From: Actinotalea soli
GTDB taxonomy: Bacteria; Actinomycetota; Actinomycetes; Actinomycetales; Cellulomonadaceae
Assembly: GCF_017565425.1 (NCBI RefSeq)
Contig: NZ_JAGEMK010000003.1
Coordinates: 62,001-126,000, forward strand
DNA length: 64,000 nt
Direction: 5' to 3'
The position numbers and the translations under genes are program-made. Shown here piece by piece: positions 1 to 8,809 of the stretch (positions are counted from its first letter, which is position 1; every line of letters starts with the position of its first letter). A model generated the notes under the pieces. That model was not told the origin of the DNA and searched no databases. It saw only the letters and a program-made list of their open reading frames with translations.

Positions 1-245
1 CGATCAGCGCCGCGACCTCCTGGACCCGGCGCGACCAGCCCGGGAGCCCGCTCGGCGCAGGCGGTGCGCAGCCCGTCCCAGCCGGTGGACCGGCCTCGGG
101 TCGAGGTTCGGCGAGGCTGCTCCTGGGTGATCGGGCACCGTGACGGCACTGTCGTCGTGCGGTGGTGGTGCGGGTCCTGCTCATGGTTGCCCCCTGCTCT
201 CGTGGCCCCTCGGGGCCAGGTCGGTGCCCCTGAGGGCGCGTTCCC
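1..245. other. Left-edge region without an assignable gene
   Basis: No convincing complete gene is visible. On the minus strand an ATG at 185 follows a G-rich stretch and opens a frame without stops to the window edge (about 61 codons). Its first half has poor third-position GC, so it is either the start of a gene truncated by the window or chance. It would be the next gene upstream or downstream of the monooxygenase locus, but I cannot name a product. Confidence 0.4.
203..218 (-). terminator. Possible terminator hairpin after the flavin monooxygenase
   Basis: The arms TGGCCCC and GGGGCCA are separated by 2 nt, about 30 nt beyond the minus-strand stop at 246. There is no U tract, which is common for high-GC actinobacterial terminators. 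The tiny loop makes this call weak. Confidence 0.35.
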
Positions 246-1628
246 TCAGCCGACGGGTTCGACGGCGGGCCGGTGGGTCGCGGCCGGGTGGTCCGGCAGC
301 GCGCGGGCGTTCCCCGTGCCGAAGAGCCGCTCACGGAGGGTCTCCTCGGGGGTGTAGGCCGTGCGGTAGCGACCACGGCGCTGGAGCTCGGGGACGACGA
401 GGTCGACGAAGTCCGCGAAGGTCGCAGGCGAGAGGTGCTGGATGAGGTTGATCCCGTCGGCGTCGGTGCCGTCGATGATCTCCTCGATCCGGTCGGCGAC
501 CTGCTCAGGGGTCCCCGCCACGAAGAACGTGTTGTTCTCGGGCCGCGAGAGGTGCTGCACGAGCTCGCCGACCTTCTTGCGGTCCTCACCCTCGGACCAC
601 ATCCGCTCGAAGGTCTGCATCGCGTCCCCGCCGCGGTACTCGAGGTAGGAGTCGGTGTCGTCCCCCGAGAGGTCGATGCCGGCCCAGCCGCTGAAGAGCA
701 CCAGGTGCCCCTCGACGTCGCGGTGCTCGACGAGCAGGGCGATCTTCTGGTCGACCTCGGCCTGGGTGCGGCCGACGACCACCTCGACGCCGATGAAGGC
801 CTTGACGTGCTCGGGGGATCGCCCTGCCTCGACCGCGAGCCGACGCAGGTCCGCGATCTCCTCGCGGGCCTGGGCGTCGTCCCGGGGCAGGAGGAACACG
901 GCCTCGGCGTGCCGAGCCGCGAAGGCCTTGCCCCGGCTCGAGGTCCCCGCCTGGTAGAGCACGGGCGTGCGCTGGGGCGAGGGCTCGGACAGGTGCGGGC
1001 CGGCCACCTGGAAGTGCTCGCCCTCGAAGCCGATCTCGTGGACCTTGTCCGGGTCGGTGTAGGTGTGCTCGGCCCCGTCGAGCACCACGGCGTCGTCCTC
1101 CCAGGAGGACTCGAGCAGCCGGTACACGACCTCGAGGTACTCCTCGGCGATGGCGTAGCGCTCGTCGTGCTTGACCTGCTCGGGCAGGCCGTAGTTCCGC
1201 GCGGCGTCGGGCAGGTAGCCGGTGACCACGTTCCAGGCCAGGCGGCCCCCGGTCAGGTGGTCCAGGGTCGAGAGCCGTCGGGCGTGGCTGAAGGGTGGCT
1301 CGTAGCTCGTGCTCGAGGTGACCGCGAAGCCCAGGTGCCTGGTGACAGCGGCCATGGCCGGGACGACGAAGGCCGGGTCGATGTTCGGGACCTGCATGCC
1401 GGCCTTGAGGGCGGCTCGACGGTCGCCGCGGTAGGTCGTGTAGGTGCCGACGACGTCGGCCAGGAAGACCGCGTCGAAGAGCCCGCGCTCGAGCAGCTGG
1501 GCGAGGTCGGTCCAGTAGCCGAGGTCCTTGTACTGGGTGCGACGGTTGCCCGGTACCCGCCACAGACCGTGGTTGATGTGCCCCGGGGTGGCCATCTCGA
1601 AGGCGTTGACGTGGATCTGCTTGGTCAT
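246..1628 (-). CDS. NtaA/SnaA/DszA-family FMN-dependent monooxygenase
   Basis: A 460-residue luciferase-like (LLM) protein of the subfamily of nitrilotriacetate, pristinamycin and dibenzothiophene-sulfone monooxygenases. The N-terminus (HVNAFEMATPGHINHGLW), the segment LGFAVTSSTSYEPPF and LTGGRLAWNVVTGY are typical of this clade, and the length matches it. The family oxidises a substrate with O2 and reduced FMN supplied by a partner reductase; the adjacent gene (1682-2251) is such a reductase. The start at 1628 has an AGGAGA ribosome site. Together with the Cys-containing leader upstream of the pair, a role in releasing sulfur from organosulfur compounds is inferred; the substrate is unknown. 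Confidence 0.85.
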   Translation of the reverse strand: MTKQIHVNAFEMATPGHINHGLWRVPGNRRTQYKDLGYWTDLAQLLERGLFDAVFLADVVGTYTTYRGDRRAALKAGMQVPNIDPAFVVPAMAAVTRHLGFAVTSSTSYEPPFSHARRLSTLDHLTGGRLAWNVVTGYLPDAARNYGLPEQVKHDERYAIAEEYLEVVYRLLESSWEDDAVVLDGAEHTYTDPDKVHEIGFEGEHFQVAGPHLSEPSPQRTPVLYQAGTSSRGKAFAARHAEAVFLLPRDDAQAREEIADLRRLAVEAGRSPEHVKAFIGVEVVVGRTQAEVDQKIALLVEHRDVEGHLVLFSGWAGIDLSGDDTDSYLEYRGGDAMQTFERMWSEGEDRKKVGELVQHLSRPENNTFFVAGTPEQVADRIEEIIDGTDADGINLIQHLSPATFADFVDLVVPELQRRGRYRTAYTPEETLRERLFGTGNARALPDHPAATHRPAVEPVG

Positions 1629-1681
1629 GGCTGTCTCCTGGTGGTGACGGTCTCGGCAGGGTGGGGCGTGGTCGGGGGCGG

Positions 1682-2251
1682 TCAGGCGGTCGCGGCGGCG
1701 AGGGCGCTGAGCTGAGCGTCCGGCGACCGCAGCTCGGCGCGGAACGCGGCGCTCGTGCGGTCCAGGCAGGCGATGGTCGCGTCGTCGACGATGACGGGCC
1801 CGCCCGAGCGGTGGTCGATGTGCGCGTCGAGGACGAAGCGACCGGTGGTGATGTGCCGGGCCCCGAGGGACACGAGCACGGGCCGCAGCGAGTAGTCGAT
1901 CGCGAGCAGGTGCGCGACGGTGCCCCCGGTCGCCAGCGGCAGCACCGCCTTGCCCTGGAGCGCCGACTGCGGGAGCAGGTCGAGGAAGACCTTGAGCAGC
2001 CCCGAGTAGGAGGCCTTGTAGATCGGGGTCGCGACGACCAGGGCGTCCGCCGCGATGACGGCGCGGACCGCCGCAGCGATCGACGGGTGAGCCGTGTCGG
2101 CCGTGAGGACCGCCTCGGCAGGAAGGTCCCGCAGGTGCAGGACCTGCACCTCGTGGCCCTCGGCGACGAGGTCGTCGGCCACGTGACCCGCGAGGGCCGC
2201 GGTCCGCGAGACCGTGGAGGGACTGCCGGTGAGGATGAGGACGGAGGCCAT
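1682..2251 (-). CDS. NAD(P)H-dependent FMN reductase (SsuE/MsuE-like)
   Basis: A 189-residue flavodoxin-fold reductase that begins SVLILTGSPSTVSRTAAL, the FMN-phosphate loop of the SsuE/MsuE family, and contains a TPIYKASYSGLLKVFLDLLP segment typical of the group. It would supply FMNH2 to the monooxygenase 53 bp downstream, making a two-component oxygenase. It is the first large gene of the transcript that starts with the leader peptide at 2707. The start at 2251 has an AAAGGG site about 7 nt upstream. ssuE is the closest named relative, but alkanesulfonate is not proven as substrate. Confidence 0.85.
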   Translation of the reverse strand: MASVLILTGSPSTVSRTAALAGHVADDLVAEGHEVQVLHLRDLPAEAVLTADTAHPSIAAAVRAVIAADALVVATPIYKASYSGLLKVFLDLLPQSALQGKAVLPLATGGTVAHLLAIDYSLRPVLVSLGARHITTGRFVLDAHIDHRSGGPVIVDDATIACLDRTSAAFRAELRSPDAQLSALAAATA

Positions 2252-2605
2252 TCGATCTGCCCTTTCGAACGGTGCGGCTGTCGCCGCGAGGGAGGTGCCG
2301 GGATCTTTCGGGTACAGCTGGGTAGGGCCATGTGGTCCGGGTGCGGCCGGGACCGGCGGGGCGCTCGGGTACGTCGGAGCGCTCGCCGTGGTCGGCCGAG
2401 AGGCACGTCGAGAGCCGACCGCGACCGGGCGTCAGAGCCCGGCGACGGGGTCGGCGCGTGCGCGCAGGGGTGCGTCCGTCGAGGGAGGCAGGGTGGGGCG
2501 GGAGCCGCGGCTGACCGGGAGCTGCCGACGCTGTCGTCGACGCCTCAGCGACGGACGCGCGAGTGCGTCAGTCGACCGGATCCGGTGGGGCGAGCCGTCT
2601 CGCCG

Positions 2606-2633
2606 GGCGTCGTGTCAGAGACAGGACGACGCC
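2606..2633 (-). promoter_or_regulatory. Hairpin across the stop codon of sulfur leader peptide 1
   Basis: The inverted repeat GGCGTCGT (2606-2613) / ACGACGCC (2626-2633) encloses 12 nt. That loop holds the stop codon (2615-2617) and last codons of the leader ORF, including its last Cys codon. A ribosome stalled at the terminal Cys codon would cover this hairpin, as expected for an attenuation switch. The remaining leader to 2252 is about 350 nt of GC-rich untranslated sequence in which I could not choose a unique terminator/antiterminator pair. Confidence 0.5.
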
Positions 2634-2707
2634 GAGGCTCCCGCGGGCATGCACATTCGCGCCGCGACGATGTCGCTGGGCACGAGAAGCAGCCGGGCGG
2701 GAGTCAT
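2615..2707 (-). CDS. Cys/Met-containing leader peptide of the ssuE-like operon
   Basis: A 30-codon ORF on the minus strand. Its middle reads AARMCMPAGA and it ends SSCL, so it carries two Cys and two Met codons flanking each other. It lies about 360 nt upstream of the FMN reductase gene. There is no clear ribosome site; instead a CACAGT hexamer sits exactly 6 nt before the ATG, suggesting a leaderless transcript. The MCMP-AGA stretch resembles MCGCMPRAGA in the leader at 43795-43875, and the SCL end resembles SCRCL in the leader at 41779-41844. Known relatives in mechanism are the polycysteine leaderless ORFs of mycobacteria that act as cysteine-responsive attenuators. Function here is inferred. 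Confidence 0.6.
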   Translation of the reverse strand: MTPARLLLVPSDIVAARMCMPAGASASSCL

Positions 2708-2755
2708 GTCACGACTGTGACAGGCCATCCATGACGTGGGAACCCTCGTCCCACG
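2707..2755 (-). promoter_or_regulatory. Promoter/operator region of the first sulfur operon
   Basis: Two inverted repeats lie side by side: TGTCAC-GACT-GTGACA at 2707-2722 and CGTGGGA-accctcg-TCCCACG at 2735-2755. Read on the minus strand, a CACAGT -10-like hexamer lies inside the first repeat and a TTCCCA -35-like hexamer lies 17 nt further upstream in the second. The palindromes therefore cover the presumed promoter, as an operator would. No regulator gene for this operon is next to it. Confidence 0.45.
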
Positions 2756-2812
2756 ATCCGGGACGTTGGTCCTGGTTCGTGGTCGGCGGGGGCGGTCCCC
2801 TCGCCGGAGACC

Positions 2813-2856
2813 GGGGCGGCCGTCGGGCCTCGACCTCGAGGACCCACGGCCGCCCC
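2813..2856 (-). terminator. Terminator of the pyrimidine-catabolic operon
   Basis: An 11-bp perfect stem, GGGGCGGCCGT / ACGGCCGCCCC, with a 22-nt loop, begins 15 nt beyond the stop codon of the last operon gene at 2871. It separates the long leftward operon from the sulfur leader promoter. Confidence 0.6.
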
Positions 2857-2870
2857 GAACCTCGCGCCGC

Positions 2871-3610
<740 letters not shown>

Positions 3611-3614
<4 letters not shown>

Positions 3615-4936
3615 GGGTGGAGCTCCTTCTCGATCTGGGTCAGGGCAGCGTCGTACACCTCGAGGGCCTCGTGCACCTCGGCGTCGGTCACGACGCAGGG
3701 GGGCACCACGTGGACGCGGTTCTCGGCGACGAAGGGCAGCAGCCCCCGCCGGGTGAGGTCCGTCGTGAGGGCGCCGACCGCGGGCGCGGCGAGCGGTTCG
3801 CGCGTGGTGCGGTCCGCGACGAGCTCGAGGGCCCAGAAGACCCCCACCCCCCGGACCTCACCGACGACGAGATGCTTCTCGGCGAGGGCCGCGAGCCCCG
3901 GACCGAGCACCTGGGCGCCGATGCGGGCCGCGTTCTCGACGATCCCCTCCTCGGCCATGGCGTCCAGGGTCGCGACGATCGAGGCCATCGCGAGCGGGTG
4001 ACCCGAGTAGGTCAGCCCCCCGGGGAACACGCGGTCCTCGAAGGTGGCGGCGATCTCGTCGGAGAGGAGCACGCCGCCCACCGGGACGTAGCCCGAGTTG
4101 ACCCCCTTGGCGAAGGTGATGAGATCGGGGCGCACGTCGTGGTGCTCGAGGGCGAACCACGACCCCGTGCGACCGAACCCGGCCATCACCTCGTCCAGGA
4201 CGAGGGTGATCCCGTAGCGCTCGGTCAGCGCGCGCACCCCGGCCAGGTACCCGGGTGGCGGGACGAGCACCCCGCCGGTGCCGACCACCGTCTCGAGCAG
4301 GACTGCGGCGATCGAGCCCGGGCCCTCGGCCTCGATGACCCGCTGGAGGTGGTGCAGGGCGCGCTCGGTCTCCTGCTCGGGGGTCGTGGCCCAGAAGTCG
4401 CTGCGGTAGAGGTACGGCCCGAAGAAGTGCACGTGGCCCCGGGCGTACTCGTTGGGCACCCGGCGCCAGTCCCCGGTCGCGACCACCGCGGCGCCCGTGT
4501 TGCCGTGGTAAGAGCGGTAGGCCGAGAGCACCTTGTCCCGCCCGGTGTGCAACCGCGCCATCCGGATCGCGTTCTCGTTGGCGTCGGCCCCGCCGTTGGT
4601 GAAGAACACCTTGTGGAAGCCCTCAGGGGCCCGCTCGGAGATCCGGCGCGCCGCCTCGCCACGCACCCGCACCGCGTGGGCCGGGGCGATCGTCGCGAGC
4701 TCGCCGGCCTGGGCCTGGATGGCTGCGACGACCCGCGGGTGCTGGTGCCCGACGTTGAGGTTGACCAGCTGGCTCGAGAAGTCCAGGTACCGGCGTCCCC
4801 CGGCGTCCCACACCTCCGTCCCGCGCCCGTGGTCCACCACCATCGGGGCCAGGTCCCCCTGGGCCGACCACGAGTGGAAGACGTGCGTGCGGTCGAGCCG
4901 CCGGGCCGTCTCGCCGGCGTCGTCGATGTCGTTCAT
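3611..4936 (-). CDS. Class III (omega) aminotransferase, probable beta-alanine transaminase
   Basis: A 441-residue PLP-dependent class III aminotransferase. The HSWSAQGDLAPMVVDHGRGTEVWD start, the FFTNGGADANENAIRMAR loop, the LVLDEVMAGFGRTG segment and the Schiff-base Lys277 (FAKGVNSGYVP) are all visible, and the length is normal. It lies downstream of genes that would release beta-alanine from dihydropyrimidines, so conversion of beta-alanine (or 3-aminoisobutyrate) to the semialdehyde is the likely reaction. A 124-bp gap separates it from the upstream binding-protein gene. No strong ribosome site precedes its ATG. Other omega-amine donors are possible. Confidence 0.8.
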
Positions 4937-5060
4937 GTCCCAACCATTCCAGAGCAGTGCAGGGCAGGGTGGGACCCACCGGCTGGCCGTGACCGACCGT
5001 GGGCCCCACCCCGAGGGGCTCGGCAGCGCGACGCCGAGGAGGCGTCGACGTCGCTGCTGG

Positions 5061-6227
5061 TCAGGCGCCGCCCGGGTTCAGCGCGACCTCGATCGGCTCG
5101 AAGTCCTCGCCCACCACGTCCAGGCCCTCCTCGGCGAGCTCGGCCAGGGCCTGCTCGACGTACTCGTTGGTGTACGCGTCCTCGGCGGGCTCCTCGGAGA
5201 TGATCGTGGCCCCGGTCTCGTTCGAGGTCTCGAGGGCCATCGCGACGGTCGCCTCCCACGCGGCCGGGTCGATCGTGCCGATCCCGCCGGTCGAGCTCGG
5301 CCAGATCAGCTTGTTGACCTCGTTCGTCATCCACAGCTGGTGGCTGGCACCGAGGGTCGACCCCGCAGCCGTGACCGTCTCGGCCGCGGCCGCGGCGTCG
5401 TCCCGGGCGTCGATCCACCCGCGGATCGAGGCCTTGAGGAACTTGACGGTGGTCTCGGCGTACCCGGGGTCGGACTCGAGCCGCTCGGCGTCGGCCCAGA
5501 TCGCGTCCTGGAGCATCGCCGTGCCGACCTCGTTCCAGTCGATCACGACGAAGTCCTCGGGCTGGTACAGCTCACCCGTCTCGGGGTTCTCGGCCTCGAG
5601 GAGCTGGGCGTACTCGTTGTAGGTCATGGCCTGGGCCGCATCGATGTCGCCGGCCAGGAAGGCGTTCATGTCGAAGGCCTGCTGGACGATCTCGACGTCC
5701 TCGACCCCTGCCTGGTTGAGCCCGGCGAAGAGCTCCCACTCGTTGCCGTAGCCCCAGCTGCCGATGACCTTGCCGTCGAGGTCCTCGACGCTCTCGATGC
5801 CGGCGTCGGCGAAGGCGACCTGGAGGGTGGCCGACCGCTCGAAGATCTGGGCGACGTTGACGACGTCCGCGCCCTGCTCGATCGTGCCGAGCACCTTGGG
5901 CACCCAGGCGATCGCGTAGTCGACCTCGCCGCCCGCGAGCGCGTCCTGGGGGACGATGTCACCTCCGCTGGGCAGGATCTCGACGTCGAGGCCCTCCTCC
6001 TCGTAGTAGCCGGCCTCGAGAGCGGCGTAGTAGCCCGCGAACTGCGCCTGGGTCAGCCACTGCAGCTGCAGGCTCACGGGGGTGAGCGCCTCGGTGCTCT
6101 CCCCCTCGGTGCTGGGCGAGTCCGCGCCGCCACCGTCCTCGTCCGCGACCGTGCACCCGGCGAGCACGAGCGCCGCCGCGAGACCGACAAGTCCCACCCG
6201 GGTGGGGGTCCGCCTGTGGTTCGTCAT
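5061..6227 (-). CDS. NMT1/THI5-like ABC substrate-binding lipoprotein
   Basis: A 388-residue periplasmic-type binding protein. The start at 6227 is chosen because it has an AAGGG ribosome site and directly yields a signal peptide ending LVLAGC (lipobox). An upstream in-frame ATG would add 39 non-secretory residues. The mature region (SLQLQWLTQAQFAGYYAALEAGYYEEEGLDVEI) is the signature of the NMT1/THI5-like family, which binds pyrimidine-like and related small molecules. It works with the two permeases and one ATPase encoded upstream in the same operon. A pyrimidine, dihydropyrimidine or hydantoin ligand is inferred from the catabolic genes around it. Confidence 0.88.
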   Translation of the reverse strand: MTNHRRTPTRVGLVGLAAALVLAGCTVADEDGGGADSPSTEGESTEALTPVSLQLQWLTQAQFAGYYAALEAGYYEEEGLDVEILPSGGDIVPQDALAGGEVDYAIAWVPKVLGTIEQGADVVNVAQIFERSATLQVAFADAGIESVEDLDGKVIGSWGYGNEWELFAGLNQAGVEDVEIVQQAFDMNAFLAGDIDAAQAMTYNEYAQLLEAENPETGELYQPEDFVVIDWNEVGTAMLQDAIWADAERLESDPGYAETTVKFLKASIRGWIDARDDAAAAAETVTAAGSTLGASHQLWMTNEVNKLIWPSSTGGIGTIDPAAWEATVAMALETSNETGATIISEEPAEDAYTNEYVEQALAELAEEGLDVVGEDFEPIEVALNPGGA

Positions 6228-6321
6228 GTCAACCCTTCCCTTGCCTCTGCTGTGCCTGCGTGCCTGCTGATGACCGACCGACCTGGCGTCCTCGACAGGT
6301 GGACCTCTGGGGGTGGCGACG

Positions 6322-7098
6322 TCACCGCGCCCGTGGTCCCGCACGGCGTCGCACGAGGTGCTCGGCCGCGAGGGTGACGCCGTAGAACGCGAGCCCGACG
6401 AGGATCCCGCCGACCACGAAGGCCCAGGCCCGCGCGTAGTTGCTGCCTGCGGCGGCGGTGGTGATGAAGGATCCGATGCCCGTGCGTGGCCCGCCGAAGT
6501 ACTCCGCGACGATCGCCGAGATCACCGCGAGGGAGGAGGCCAGACGCAGCCCGGTGAACACGAAGGGCACGGCCGTCGGCACCGTGACCGTGACCGTGGC
6601 CTGGCGCGGGGTCGCCCCGTAGGCCCGCATGAGGTCGCGGTGGACCGGCCGCACCTGGCGCAGGCCGCGCGTGGTGGTGACGAAGACCGGGACGAAGGCA
6701 GCGATGGCCGCGACGATGACGCGAGCGACCTCCGAGGCGGCGCCGTACATCGTGTAGAGCACGGGGGCCAGGGCCACGATCGGCACGACGGCGAGGCCCG
6801 CGACGAAGGGCTGGAGCATCCGGTCCGCCGACGGGAGCAGGCCCGCGACCACGGCGACCGCGACGCCGGTCAGCGCTCCGAGGAGCAGCCCGAGCAGCGA
6901 GTTGCCGCCGGTCACGAGGATGGCCGAGCTGATGGTCGGCCACAGCGCCACGAGCTCGGAGCCGATCGCGCTCGGGCTGGGCAGCAGGAAGGCCGGGACC
7001 TGCCCGACGACGACCACCGTCTGCCACGCGGCCAGGAGGGCCACGAGGAGCAGCACGGGGGGCAGGCCCCGGGCTGCGGCGGTGCGCGCAGCCGTCAT
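6322..7098 (-). CDS. ABC importer permease (SsuC/TauC type)
   Basis: A 258-residue inner-membrane permease of the nitrate/sulfonate/pyrimidine importer class, with about six hydrophobic segments. The cytoplasmic coupling loop lies around RDLMRAYGATPRQATVTVTVPTAVP (EAA-like). It overlaps the ATPase gene by 4 bp (ATGA at 7095). A second permease is encoded at 7937-8809, so the transporter is probably a heterodimer around one ATPase type. Confidence 0.87.
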   Translation of the reverse strand: MTAARTAAARGLPPVLLLVALLAAWQTVVVVGQVPAFLLPSPSAIGSELVALWPTISSAILVTGGNSLLGLLLGALTGVAVAVVAGLLPSADRMLQPFVAGLAVVPIVALAPVLYTMYGAASEVARVIVAAIAAFVPVFVTTTRGLRQVRPVHRDLMRAYGATPRQATVTVTVPTAVPFVFTGLRLASSLAVISAIVAEYFGGPRTGIGSFITTAAAGSNYARAWAFVVGGILVGLAFYGVTLAAEHLVRRRAGPRAR

Positions 7099-7940
7099 CG
7101 CAGCTCGACCCCCTGGGCCGGGGCGGGCGAGCCGTGGTGCAGGGCCTCGCGCACCCGGGTCACGGCAGCGAAGTAGGCCGCGTCCTCCCGCAGCCCCTCG
7201 TCGCTGCGGGCCGCCCGGGTCAGGTCGATGTCGACGACCTCGCGGATCCGCCCCGGGCGGGCCGACATCACGACGACACGGTCGGACAGGAACACCGCCT
7301 CGGGGATCGAGTGCGTCACGAAGACGACGGCGGCCCGGGTCTCGGCGCAGATCCGCACCAGCTCACCCTGCAGCCGCTCGCGGGTCATCTCGTCGAGGGC
7401 ACCGAAGGGCTCGTCCATGAGGAGCAGGCTGGGCTCCTCGGCCACGGCCCGAGCGATCGCGACCCGCTGCTGCATGCCCCCCGAGAGCTGGTCGGGGTAG
7501 TGGTCGGCGAACTCCGCGAGCCCGACCAGCTCGACGAGGTAGTCGGCGCGTTCCCGGCGCGCGGCCCGGCCGGTGCCGTGCATCGCGAGGGGCAGCTCGA
7601 TGTTCGCCCGGACGGTACGCCACGGCAGCAGGCCCGCCTGCTGGAAGGCGATGCCGTAGTCGTGGGCGAGCCGCGCCTGCTCGGCGGTGCGGCCGAAGAC
7701 CTCGATGGTCCCGGCGCTGGGCCGGTCCAGGTCCGCGATCAGACGCAGCAGGGTGCTCTTGCCGCAGCCCGAGGGTCCGATGAGGGAGACGAACTCCCCC
7801 GCACCGACGGTCAGGTCGACCCCGTCGAGGGCGGTCACCGTCCCGGCCGAGCCCTGGAACACCCGGGTCGCCCCGGTCACCTCGACCGCGACGGCACCAC
7901 GGGGGTGCTCCTCGCGCTGCGGAGCGGTCTGGGTGGTCAT
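7095..7940 (-). CDS. ABC importer ATP-binding protein
   Basis: A 281-residue ATPase of the SsuB/TauB class. It has a Walker [10 protein letters not shown], a [14 protein letters not shown] signature and a Walker [18 protein letters not shown]. The start at 7940 (MTTQTAP) is preferred over the longer frame because it overlaps the upstream permease stop by 4 bp (ATGA). It powers the importer formed with the two flanking permeases and the lipoprotein at 5061-6227. Confidence 0.9.
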   Translation of the reverse strand: MTTQTAPQREEHPRGAVAVEVTGATRVFQGSAGTVTALDGVDLTVGAGEFVSLIGPSGCGKSTLLRLIADLDRPSAGTIEVFGRTAEQARLAHDYGIAFQQAGLLPWRTVRANIELPLAMHGTGRAARRERADYLVELVGLAEFADHYPDQLSGGMQQRVAIARAVAEEPSLLLMDEPFGALDEMTRERLQGELVRICAETRAAVVFVTHSIPEAVFLSDRVVVMSARPGRIREVVDIDLTRAARSDEGLREDAAYFAAVTRVREALHHGSPAPAQGVELR

Positions 7941-8809
7941 GCGCTCACCTCCACACGGCGGAACCTCGACAGGGGCAGGCCGATCAGCGCCACGAGACCA
8001 GCGACGACCAGGCCGAGCAGGACGGCGCCCAGCAGCGGGGCCCAGGGCTTGGCCGGGTCGCTGCTCGCGAAGTTGGCGAACTCGAGGATCATCCGGCCCA
8101 GGCCGCCGGGGATCCCGGTCGCGACCTCCGCGACGACGGTGCCGACCACGGCGTTCGCCGCTGCGAGCCGCAGGGCGGGCAGCAGGTGGGGCACGCTCGC
8201 GGGCAGGCGCAGCCGGAGCAGGGTCGCCCACCAGCCCGCGCCGTAGGAGCGCATGAGCTCGACGTGGATCGTGTCCGGGGACTGCAGCCCACGCAGGGCA
8301 CCGACCGCCACGGGGAAGAAGGCCAGGTAGGAGGCGATCACCGCGACCGACATCCAGGGCTCCCACTCGACCGGGCCGAGGTAGAGCCTGCTCCCCCAGC
8401 CGCGCACCAGCGGCGCCAGGGCGATGAGGGGGATGGTCTGGCTGAGGATCACCAGCGGCAGCACGGCCGACTCGACCACACGCAGCCGCTGCATGCCCAG
8501 GGCCAGCAGGATCCCGACGGTGACGCCGAGGAGCCAGCTCAGCAGGGCGATGCCGAAGCTGAACGCGCCGGCCGCGAGGACCGCCCGGGCCAGGCTCGGG
8601 GCACCGGGGGCGGCGGTGAGCGGGTCAGCCAGCCGGCTGAGGATCTCCCAGGTGTGCGGCATGGCCAGGTCGCTGGTCCGCGGCAGCACGCGGGCCTCGC
8701 CGATCGACCACCCGTCCGCCGGACCGAGCCACTTGTAGAGCTCCCACACCACGGCGAGCAGCACGAGGGTGGCCAGGCCCAGCGCGGCGCCGGCCAGGCG
8801 ACGGGTCAT
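7937..8809 (-). CDS. ABC importer permease (second subunit)
   Basis: A 290-residue permease. The start at 8809 (MTRRLAGAALGLATLVLLAVVWELYKW) gives an immediate first membrane helix and overlaps the upstream LLM gene stop by 4 bp. A binding-protein-dependent transport domain with the loop ELMRSYGAGWWATLLRLRLPASVP fills the C-terminal two thirds. It differs clearly in sequence from the permease at 6322-7098, so this is a two-permease system rather than a recent duplication. Confidence 0.87.
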   Translation of the reverse strand: MTRRLAGAALGLATLVLLAVVWELYKWLGPADGWSIGEARVLPRTSDLAMPHTWEILSRLADPLTAAPGAPSLARAVLAAGAFSFGIALLSWLLGVTVGILLALGMQRLRVVESAVLPLVILSQTIPLIALAPLVRGWGSRLYLGPVEWEPWMSVAVIASYLAFFPVAVGALRGLQSPDTIHVELMRSYGAGWWATLLRLRLPASVPHLLPALRLAAANAVVGTVVAEVATGIPGGLGRMILEFANFASSDPAKPWAPLLGAVLLGLVVAGLVALIGLPLSRFRRVEVSA

